From contig DATMNI010000353.1 of the NCBI GenBank assembly GCA_035570275.1, positions 1-26,389 of the forward strand: a stretch of DNA of 26,389 nucleotides. The letters are read 5' to 3'. Source of the stretch: DATMNI01 sp035570275. GTDB taxonomy: Bacteria > Acidobacteriota > Terriglobia > Bryobacterales > Bryobacteraceae. Of the stretch, positions 1 to 6,546 are shown in pieces. Under the pieces are notes generated by a model. It made no database searches and had not been told where the DNA came from. It saw only the letters and a program-made list of their open reading frames with translations. Position 1 is the first letter of the stretch, and every line of letters starts with the position of its first letter. The position numbers and the translations under genes are program-made.

Positions 1-1817
1 CGGGTGCGCAGGGGGTCTCCGCCACGCACGACGCCGCCTTGGATTCAGCCGGCAACCTGTTCATAGCCGACGGCTTCCAAATCCACCGAGTCGATGGGCA
101 CGGGCAGATCCAGACCGTTGCTGGGGACGGGTACGTCCACATAGGCGATGGGGGCGCGGCCACCGACGGGTGGCTCTTCCAACCCTCCGCCGTCGCACTA
201 GGGCGTGGCGGCAACCTGTACATCGCCGACACCGGCACCGAACGCGTGCGGCAGGTGACGGTGTCCGGTATCATCTCGACGATTGCCGGGACAGGCGGCG
301 TGAATTCCTACGTGGATGCCGTGCCGGCCGTTGCGGCCAACCTGAATTCGCCAATGGGGGTGGCGGTGGATGCCGCCGGCAACATCTTAATTGCCGACAC
401 CGCTCATTCGCGGATTCTCCAGATCGGCGCCGATGGAGTAGTCCACAATGTCGCGGGCACGGGACTGGCTGGACTCGGCACCGAGGGCTTGCCGCCTTTC
501 CTTACTCAGGTATTCAGCCCCGAGGCAGTCTGCTTGGACCGCTCGGGCACCCTTTACATCGCCGATACTTCCAACCATCGGATACTTCAGGCGCCGCTTA
601 GTGGCAAGGTGGCCGTCGCGGCCGGCAACGGGGCTCTTGGCGCTGCCGGCGATAACGGCAAGGCGCGTCTGGCCGAACTCTACCAGCCCAGCGGCTGCGC
701 CCTCGATTCCTCCGGCAACCTGTTCATCGCGGACACCAGGAACAATCGCCTCCGGAAAGTGACCCCGTTACCCGCCGGAATCGTCACCACCGTGGCCGGC
801 ACTGGCGACCCGGCTTTCGGCGGCGATGAAGCCCCAGCCACGGCCTCCAGGCTCAGCGGACCGCGCGGTGTGGCGGTGGACGATAACGGCAATATCTTCA
901 TCGCCGATACTGGCAACCATCGCATCCGCCAGATTACCCCGGATGGCGTCATCCACACCATCGCCGGCCAGAACGGCGCAGGCTTCGCGGGTGACGGAGG
1001 CCCTTCCACCAGTTCCCAGTTGAACAGTCCGGGCGGCCTGTTCCTGGACGCTACCGGCACCCTCTATCTGGCCGATACCAACAACAACCGCGTGCGTCGC
1101 CTGGTTCCGGATTCAATGCTGCCGCCCGACCCCATCGTGCTGTCGCCAACCTTGACCGCCGTCAACGCTGCCAGCCAGCGTCAGGGTCCGGTGGCACCCG
1201 GGGAGATTGTGAGCATCTTCGGCCTGCGGATTGGCCCTGTAACGGCCGTTCCGGGCACATTCGATGCGTCGGGGTTGCTCTCGAATCTGGTGGGGGGAAC
1301 CGAGGTTCGCTTCGATGGCGTGCCGGCGCCACTCTTTTATGTGCAGTCGGCGCAAGTCAACGCCCAGGTACCCTACACCGTGGCCGGCGCCACCCTCACC
1401 CACATGGAGGTGCTCTACCTGGGACAGTCGGCCGGCACCCTGGATCTGCCGGTGGCGGCCGCCGCGCCGGCGCTCTTCACCATCGCGATCAACCAGGACG
1501 GCTCCACCAATTCGCAATCATCGCCCGCTCCGCGCGGCACTATCCTCACGTTTTTCGCGACCGGCGAAGGCCTCACCGATGGCGCCAATATCTCCGGCCA
1601 GCCAGCGCCGGCGCCGTATCCGCGCCCCGTGCTGCCCGTCAGCCTGGCGATTGCCGGTGTGAATGCGGACCTGCTCTACGCCGGCGCCGTCCCGGGCGGA
1701 GTCGGCGTCTTGCAGGTGAACGCGCGGGTGCCCGGAGGCTTCGTATCGCCCGGCCCGACGGCGATCGAACTGACGCTTGGCAACTTTACCGCGCCGGCCA
1801 CTTTCTGGCTGAAATGA
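1..1817 (+). CDS. NHL-repeat beta-propeller protein with TIGR03437 C-terminal domain (5' partial)
   Basis: The reading frame is open to the left edge (first whole codon at 3), so the start lies outside the window. The TTG at 39 is a leucine inside a repeat, not a start. About seven NHL repeats can be read, each of the form 'G.a.D..GNL.IADT.N.R.r.v' (for example GNLYIADTGTERVRQV and GNIFIADTGNHRIRQI). They fill roughly the first 360 residues and should form a beta-propeller. The last ~215 residues, from about 'VNAASQRQGPVAPGEIVSIFG', match the C-terminal module catalogued as TIGR03437, typical of Solibacter-like acidobacteria and of unknown function. The protein is probably exported, but the signal peptide would lie upstream. 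The next gene follows after 7 bases and shares the C-terminal module, so the two are probably co-transcribed. Domain identity is secure; the biological role is unknown. Confidence 0.9.
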   Translation, partial: GAQGVSATHDAALDSAGNLFIADGFQIHRVDGHGQIQTVAGDGYVHIGDGGAATDGWLFQPSAVALGRGGNLYIADTGTERVRQVTVSGIISTIAGTGGVNSYVDAVPAVAANLNSPMGVAVDAAGNILIADTAHSRILQIGADGVVHNVAGTGLAGLGTEGLPPFLTQVFSPEAVCLDRSGTLYIADTSNHRILQAPLSGKVAVAAGNGALGAAGDNGKARLAELYQPSGCALDSSGNLFIADTRNNRLRKVTPLPAGIVTTVAGTGDPAFGGDEAPATASRLSGPRGVAVDDNGNIFIADTGNHRIRQITPDGVIHTIAGQNGAGFAGDGGPSTSSQLNSPGGLFLDATGTLYLADTNNNRVRRLVPDSMLPPDPIVLSPTLTAVNAASQRQGPVAPGEIVSIFGLRIGPVTAVPGTFDASGLLSNLVGGTEVRFDGVPAPLFYVQSAQVNAQVPYTVAGATLTHMEVLYLGQSAGTLDLPVAAAAPALFTIAINQDGSTNSQSSPAPRGTILTFFATGEGLTDGANISGQPAPAPYPRPVLPVSLAIAGVNADLLYAGAVPGGVGVLQVNARVPGGFVSPGPTAIELTLGNFTAPATFWLK

Positions 1818-1824
1818 GGGGGCT

Positions 1825-4719
1825 GTGAGAGCGCTACTTCTGGGGCTGCTCGCTATGGTCGCCGCTGGCGCCGCAGCGCCTCCTGCCATTACCGGCGCCT
1901 CCCCCAACCCGACTGATGCGGGCGGCTCGTACTTCCCGCTGACTGTTACGGGAACCGGCTTCGTCCCAAACGCGATTGTGAAATGGACCGGACTCTCGCT
2001 TGCCACTTATTGTGTCAGTCCCACGGAGCTGCAGGCGGAGGTCATCCCGGAGCTGCGAACGCTGGCGGGCAAATTCAACATCACTGTCATCAATCCTGAT
2101 GGCTCGGTTTCCAATGCCTACGCAATTAGCGTTTCACCGGTGCTGCTGACGGTAACACCGTCCGCAGTCGTCGCCGGGAGCCCGAACGTAACCATCACCG
2201 CCAAAGGCCTGGGCTTCACCGTGCCGATGGCACTGGTGTTCAACACCGGAGGTCAGCAAGTGACGCTGCCCACCATGTTCGGGGACACCGCAACTCTGAC
2301 CGCGGTGATTTCGGCATCTACGTTGAGCGCGGTGAAGTCCGCGACCATCCAGGTCTTCGACTCGTCGGACAACCTGAGTTCGTTGCCTGTGCCGTTCGAT
2401 GTGCGCGACGCGCTGGCGATTACCTCGGCGACACCCAACACCTTCGATGCCGGCGGCGTGGATTTCGCCATGACAATCAACGGCACCGGCTTCGTCTCCG
2501 GCTTGATGGTGACCTGGGCCGGGCAGCCCTTGGGTACCACGTTTGTCAGTCCGACCCAACTGCAGGCAGCCATTACCACGCAGACCCGAAGCCTCTCGGG
2601 CACTTTTAACCTGAGGATCACCAACCCGCCCGGCGCGCCATCCAACGCCTACCCGGTCACGGTTTCGCCGGTCCTGTTCGGCATCAGCCCGGCTGCGGCC
2701 GCCGCTACCGGACCGGCGTTGACCATCGCGGCCACGGGCGCCGGCTTCACGCGCAACAGCAGCCTGGTGCTGGTGGAAGCCGGCCAGCAGACGGCGCTGG
2801 CGACGGCCTACGTCAATGCCACCAGCCTCACGGCCGTGGTTCCGGCCTCCGCGCTGCGGCTAGTCGGCGCGGCTACCGTTCAGGTGATCGACGCCACCGG
2901 ACCCGGCCACTCACTCACGCAGCCGTTCGCCATCACGGCATCCCTCCCCGCAATTACCAGCATCAGCCCGAGCAGTGCCACCGCCGGGGCCGCGACCTTC
3001 ACGTTGACCGTGAGCGGCGGCAACTTCGTCACCGGCGCCACGGTGCAGTGGAACGCTACGGCGCTGACCACCACGTTTCTGAACGCCACCCAATTGATGG
3101 CGGCAGTTCCGGCGGCTCTGATGCAAGCTGCGGGCTTGAGCGGCATCACAGTCTCCAACCCCGGGGGCACGGTGTCGGCGAACATAACCTTCACCATCAA
3201 CCCGCCGGCGCCGGTGGTCACCGGCCTGAGCCCGGGCAGCGCTTCCACGGGCGCCGCGGGATTCAATCTGACGGTGAACGGCGCTAACTTCGCCGCCGGC
3301 GCCACGGTGCAGTGGAACGGCGTGCCGCTTGCCACGTCGTTCGTCAGCCCTGCGAAGCTGGTGGCGGTGGTGCCGGCCAACCTTTTGACCGACGCGCTGT
3401 CCGCCGCGATCGGCGTGGCCAATCCGGGCGGGGCGACCAGCGGGGCCATTTCCAATAGCGTTACGTTCGCCATCGAGTCGCCGCCGCCAACCATCAACAC
3501 CGTTTCGCCGGCCTCGGCCACGGCAGGCGGCGCACCGTTCACCCTCACGGTCAGCGGCCTCAACTTCGCCTTGAACTGCGTGCTGCGATGGAATGGCACG
3601 CCGCTCGCCACCACTTTCGTGAGCGGCACACAGGTGACCGGCGCCGTAACGGCCGACGCCATCGCCGTGGCCGGCACGGCCCTTGTTACGCTGGTCAACC
3701 CCAGCGGTCTGGTTTCCAATCCGGCCAGTCTGGCGGTGGTGGCGCCGGTGCCCAGCATTTCGGCCATCGTTCCTAACTCGACGCCGGCGGGCAGCGCGGG
3801 CCTGACGCTGACCGTCAATGGAACCAACTTCCTGGCCAACTCGGCGGTGGTCTGGAACGGATCGCCGCTCGCGGCAACGCGGGTGAGCGCCACGCAACTG
3901 ACGGCGTCAGTGCCCGCCAACCTGCTGTCTTCGGCCGGCGTCCGGAGCGTCAACGTCACCACGCCGGGCGCTCCGGACTCCAACGCCGCCGCCTTCACCA
4001 TCGCTCCGGCCACCCCCATGGCACCGCCGCCCACCGCCATAAGCGCGGCGATTGTGAACGCGGCCAGCGGATTGTCATCCATCGCGCCGGGGTCGCTGAT
4101 CTCCATCTACGGCATGAACCTGGCAGCCGGAACGGACTCCGCCGCCGGGGTGCCGCTACCGAACCTGCTGAGCGGAACCTCGGTCACGATCAACGGGACG
4201 GCGGCCCCGCTGATTTTCGTGAGCCCGCTCCAACTCAACGCCCAGGTGCCCTTCGAGACCAAGGTCGGAACGGCGACGCTGACCATTCAGGCCGGAGGCT
4301 TCAAAGGCGCGCCGGTCACCTTCGAAGTGGTGGCCGCAGCCGCGGGCGTCTTCACCATGGCGAACGGCAGCCACGCCGTCGCCCAGAACAATCCGGACCA
4401 GACGCTCAATTCGGCGGATTCCCCCGCTGCTCCGGGCCAGTACGTGACCGTCTATTTGACCGGACAAGGCGCGGTGGATCACCCTGTGCCCACGGGTGCG
4501 GCGCCGCCCGGCACGCCATTTTGCATCCCGCTGGCCGCGATGGCAGCGTGGGTGGGCGGCCAACCGGCGCCGATCGCCTTCGCCGGCCTGGCCCCCGGCT
4601 TCGTGGGACTGCTGCAGATGAATATCGTGATGCCGGACGTGCCGGCGGGCGAGCAGACGTTCGACGTGACCATCGGGGGAGTAGCATCGAACCGGACGGT
4701 GTTGTCGGTGCGGCGCTGA
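1825..4719 (+). CDS. Secreted protein with eight IPT/TIG repeats and a TIGR03437 C-terminal domain
   Basis: 964 residues from a GTG start that follows the previous stop by 7 bases, with a G-rich GAGGGGG just before it. The N-terminus (MRALLLGLLAMVAAGAAA) is a signal peptide. Eight Ig-like IPT/TIG repeats of about 85-90 residues follow, each opening 'P.I...SP.sa.aGg..ftLTV.G.nF' and containing a 'v.WNG.pL.TtfvS.tqL.A.vP' stretch. Repeats 1 and 3 resemble each other, as do 2 and 4, suggesting a two-domain duplication; repeats 5-8 form a more uniform set. The final ~230 residues, from 'IVNAASGLSSIAPGSLISIYG', are the TIGR03437 module. There are no catalytic residues I recognise. A cell-surface or extracellular adhesive or structural role is likely from the architecture, but this is inference. 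Confidence 0.88.
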   Translation: MRALLLGLLAMVAAGAAAPPAITGASPNPTDAGGSYFPLTVTGTGFVPNAIVKWTGLSLATYCVSPTELQAEVIPELRTLAGKFNITVINPDGSVSNAYAISVSPVLLTVTPSAVVAGSPNVTITAKGLGFTVPMALVFNTGGQQVTLPTMFGDTATLTAVISASTLSAVKSATIQVFDSSDNLSSLPVPFDVRDALAITSATPNTFDAGGVDFAMTINGTGFVSGLMVTWAGQPLGTTFVSPTQLQAAITTQTRSLSGTFNLRITNPPGAPSNAYPVTVSPVLFGISPAAAAATGPALTIAATGAGFTRNSSLVLVEAGQQTALATAYVNATSLTAVVPASALRLVGAATVQVIDATGPGHSLTQPFAITASLPAITSISPSSATAGAATFTLTVSGGNFVTGATVQWNATALTTTFLNATQLMAAVPAALMQAAGLSGITVSNPGGTVSANITFTINPPAPVVTGLSPGSASTGAAGFNLTVNGANFAAGATVQWNGVPLATSFVSPAKLVAVVPANLLTDALSAAIGVANPGGATSGAISNSVTFAIESPPPTINTVSPASATAGGAPFTLTVSGLNFALNCVLRWNGTPLATTFVSGTQVTGAVTADAIAVAGTALVTLVNPSGLVSNPASLAVVAPVPSISAIVPNSTPAGSAGLTLTVNGTNFLANSAVVWNGSPLAATRVSATQLTASVPANLLSSAGVRSVNVTTPGAPDSNAAAFTIAPATPMAPPPTAISAAIVNAASGLSSIAPGSLISIYGMNLAAGTDSAAGVPLPNLLSGTSVTINGTAAPLIFVSPLQLNAQVPFETKVGTATLTIQAGGFKGAPVTFEVVAAAAGVFTMANGSHAVAQNNPDQTLNSADSPAAPGQYVTVYLTGQGAVDHPVPTGAAPPGTPFCIPLAAMAAWVGGQPAPIAFAGLAPGFVGLLQMNIVMPDVPAGEQTFDVTIGGVASNRTVLSVRR

Positions 4720-4734
4720 TTGGCTTCGGCCAGG

Positions 4735-4749
4735 CGCTAGAAGCTAGCG
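4735..4749. terminator. Short perfect hairpin between convergent genes
   Basis: CGCTAG, a 3-base loop AAG, then CTAGCG. It sits in the 24-base gap between the IPT protein (plus) and the vapC relic (minus), and its right arm contains the TAG stop of the relic. There is no T-tract on either side, so a terminator role is only suggested by position. Confidence 0.3.
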
Positions 4750-5004
4750 TAAGCCGACAAATGGGTTCACGGCGCGGACGGTGCCATAAAGCCGATCGTG
4801 CTGAAAATCTTCAGTGAGAATTTCCGGCAAGCCATAGTGTTCCGCGTATGACCAGAGGTACGCGTCGAACCAGTTCAACTGATACGCCGCACAACCGCGA
4901 ACGGCTTCACGGACGATGGCCTCGTTAGGTGCCGCAGAATCCCGGTTGCGGTCTTCTGCTTGGCGGAAAGCGGCCATCGAACCGGTAGACAAGGCTGTAT
5001 CAAC
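4744..5004 (-). pseudogene. Degenerate VapC-type PIN-domain toxin
   Basis: Pieces of a PIN-domain ribonuclease toxin appear in order but in different frames. A start-less 'VDTA' (5004-4993) corresponds to the VDTN catalytic strand. 'LVYRFDGRFPP' is next in another frame, then 'AKQKTATGILRHL' in a third. Finally a clean 3' part reads PNEAIVREAVRG...WFDAYLWSYAEHYGL...LTEDFQHDRLYGTV.AVNPF. That C-terminal half still has the two acidic motifs (WFDA, TEDF). The middle of the domain, which should carry a conserved acidic residue, is missing: the whole remnant is ~260 bases where an intact gene needs ~400. It lies directly after the antitoxin gene, the normal order for vapBC. With no start codon, two frame changes and a deletion, it should not make active toxin. 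Confidence 0.8.
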
Positions 5005-5289
5005 CTAGATCGAACAGTTTCGAGTGCGGCCACGCTCGTAAAGATCCTCTCTTCTCCAACCTCTGCCGCGAGGCCGCAATGCGGCACGCCTTGCGCCGCC
5101 GGTCGAGGCACGTTTGCGGTGGCGCTCGGTCGCTTGGTCGAACAAACGAAGCTGTGACTCTCGACTTTGGGGCGCCGCCTGCTTGCCGGGAAAAATCACG
5201 CGAATCAGATCGCCGGCCGGCACCCAATCTATGTCATCGCCAGGACGGATATGATACCTTTTCGCGATCGTCTTGGGCACGGCCCTCAT
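5005..5289 (-). CDS. AbrB/SpoVT-type (VapB-like) antitoxin, probably N-terminally shortened
   Basis: 94 residues. The ATG at 5289 is chosen because GGAGGAAAAC precedes it directly. The N-terminus (MRAVPKTIAKRYHIRPGDDIDWVPAGDLIRVIF) matches the second half of a swapped-hairpin AbrB DNA-binding domain, including the conserved 'PGD.I.W'. The usual first strand ('...KGQ..iP') is absent. The tail 'LRLFDQATERHRKR' and 'RGWRREDLYERGRTR' is characteristic of antitoxins that precede PIN-domain toxins in acidobacteria. Normally it would repress its own promoter and neutralise the toxin. The partner toxin is broken and this protein lacks part of the fold, so it may itself be decaying. Start and family are fairly secure; function is doubtful. 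Confidence 0.7.
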   Translation of the reverse strand: MRAVPKTIAKRYHIRPGDDIDWVPAGDLIRVIFPGKQAAPQSRESQLRLFDQATERHRKRASTGGARRAALRPRGRGWRREDLYERGRTRNCSI

Positions 5290-5302
5290 GGTTTTCCTCC
5301 GG

Positions 5303-5590
5303 TCAATGTTTTCCGTTCCCGCCACGTTGCAGGAACACTTTCAACAGCTCTGCGTTACTCTTCGACAACTCCTCGTTCACTAATTGGGCCGCCGCGATCT
5401 GCGTCATTTTCACGTCGAACTCAGCGTTGCGCGTGCGCGGGGCATCCTGGACGCTCAGGCGGATGGCCCTGCGAAGGGTGCTTTCCGTTTTGGCTTGGCT
5501 TGCACGTAACTCCGCCATGTCGCGGTCGTGACGCACCTCGTGGTCCGCTATCATCCGGTCGTGCTGTTCCAGCCATTGTTGATGATCCAT
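5303..5590 (-). CDS. Small charged coiled-coil protein
   Basis: 95 residues beginning MDHQQWLEQHDRMIADHE. The ATG at 5590 is preceded by GGAGGG at a good distance, which favours it over the upstream in-frame start at 5605. The protein is rich in Glu, Arg, Gln and Ala with heptad-like spacing ('MAELRASQAKTESTLRRAIR', 'MTQIAAAQLVNEELSKSNAELLKVF'), indicating a long helix or coiled coil. I recall similar short proteins in acidobacterial genomes, but they have no assigned function. It ends 13 bases before the antitoxin start, so the two are probably one transcript. It could be a component of the toxin-antitoxin module or an unrelated passenger. Confidence 0.65.
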   Translation of the reverse strand: MDHQQWLEQHDRMIADHEVRHDRDMAELRASQAKTESTLRRAIRLSVQDAPRTRNAEFDVKMTQIAAAQLVNEELSKSNAELLKVFLQRGGNGKH

Positions 5591-5850
5591 TAACGAGCCC
5601 TCCACTTCTTAAAAGTATACCCCCGGTCTTCATCGATGCCGGCTTGCAGCTCGCTCGCCAGGATCAGTCGATCGTCAAACACGGGAGCGATATCCACGCC
5701 ACGCTTCAACAGGAACGATCGGGAACGCTGAGTCGCTGCGGCAAGCTTCCAGACCCGCTAGTGGAGCGCTGGGTAGATCGACAGGCAAGATATAAAATGA
5801 ACCTGAGCGGTTGGCACAGCGAGCCGCGTGCCGAAGGAGGCTTCCGATTC

Positions 5851-6447
5851 ATGCGAGCAGACATCGTACCTGGCGCCGTTTTTCCCGATTATGAGCTAAC
5901 CGATCACGCGGGCAAACGCCGCAAGCTCTCGGATCTGCAGGGGCCCGATCCGATGATTCTGGTGCTCAGCCGGGGAGGCTTCTGCCCGAAAGATCGCCGG
6001 CAGGCAGAAGGTCTGGTCCAACTTCATCGCGAAATGGAAGTCGGTTACTGCGGCCTGGTCACCATCAGCACGGACAACTTGATGGCGACCAACGAGAACC
6101 GTACCGGCGTCGGAGCGCATTGGCCGTTCTTGTCCGATGCGGGGCGCATGGTGCAGAAGGATCTCGATATCGCCGAGTACACGGATACGACGCACAATCC
6201 GATGATCCCGCACACCATCGTGCTTGAGCCCGGGCTCATCGTATTCAAGATCTACAACGGCTATTGGTACTTTGGCCGTCCCTCGGTCGAAGAGCTTCGA
6301 CAAGACTTGCGGGCGGTGTCGAAGAAATGCCGCCCGGATTGGGACATCACTGGTTCCGATATGAAAGCTGCTTGGGAACGCGGCGAAAAAAATCGCTTTT
6401 ATCCATACGGCAAGAGCTATGCCAAGATACTCGGGGAGCAGGAGTAA
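5851..6447 (+). CDS. Peroxiredoxin-like (AhpC/TSA, redoxin-fold) protein
   Basis: 198 residues. GAAGGAGG at 5833-5840 is correctly spaced for the ATG at 5851, so I use this start rather than the much longer open frame upstream, which has no coding character. The order is thioredoxin-fold-like: 'VPGAVFPDYELTDHAGKRRKLSDL', 'MILVLSRGGFCPKDRRQAEGL' with the candidate peroxidatic Cys45, then 'LVTISTDN', 'FLSDAGRMVQKDLDIAEY', and 'PHTIVLEPGLIVFKIYNGYWYFGRPSVEELRQDL'. Two more cysteines occur, Cys67 and one near residue 160, but no classical resolving-cysteine motif is visible. It would be a cytosolic thiol peroxidase or related redox enzyme. A weak TATAAA at 5791-5796 may be its -10 element. Family is confident; exact substrate is unknown. 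Confidence 0.8.
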   Translation: MRADIVPGAVFPDYELTDHAGKRRKLSDLQGPDPMILVLSRGGFCPKDRRQAEGLVQLHREMEVGYCGLVTISTDNLMATNENRTGVGAHWPFLSDAGRMVQKDLDIAEYTDTTHNPMIPHTIVLEPGLIVFKIYNGYWYFGRPSVEELRQDLRAVSKKCRPDWDITGSDMKAAWERGEKNRFYPYGKSYAKILGEQE

Positions 6448-6466
6448 GCGGTGGTGCCAGGTGCTT

Positions 6467-6495
6467 GACGATGCGCAGCTTAACGATGCGTAGCG
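6467..6495. repeat. Short imperfect tandem repeat before the peptidase promoter
   Basis: ACGATGCGCAGC is followed after TTA by ACGATGCGTAGC, two near-identical 12-base units 15 bases apart between the redoxin gene and the -10 box at 6517. It could be a regulator site or neutral repetition. Confidence 0.4.
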
Positions 6496-6516
6496 AGCCC
6501 GCCCGCGGAATCGGGT

Positions 6517-6522
6517 TATAAT
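6517..6522 (+). promoter_or_regulatory. Consensus -10 element for the M28 peptidase gene
   Basis: A perfect TATAAT stands 24 bases before the ATG at 6547, inside GGGTTATAATCCCC. No good -35 hexamer lies 16-18 bases upstream (TTGACG at 6464 is much too far). Either the promoter depends on an activator or the -35 is weak. Confidence 0.45.
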
Positions 6523-6546
6523 CCCCCTATATTCCCAAAGGGGCCC

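Noticed and set aside
39..41. TTG as start of the first gene
   Set aside because: The frame continues to the left edge and residues before it fit an NHL repeat, so the gene is partial.
2880..4106. 408-codon minus-strand open frame opposite the IPT gene
   Set aside because: Shadow of the repetitive IPT coding sequence; its repeats simply mirror those of the real gene.
5611..5760. Minus-strand frame ending 'DDRLILASELQAGIDEDRGYTFKKWRAR', possibly another antitoxin relic
   Set aside because: It has no start codon after the upstream stop and the resemblance is too weak to name a family.
5167..5850. Long open frame continuous with the redoxin gene
   Set aside because: It runs antisense through the antitoxin and coiled-coil genes, its translation has no family resemblance, and a strong ribosome binding site marks the start at 5851.
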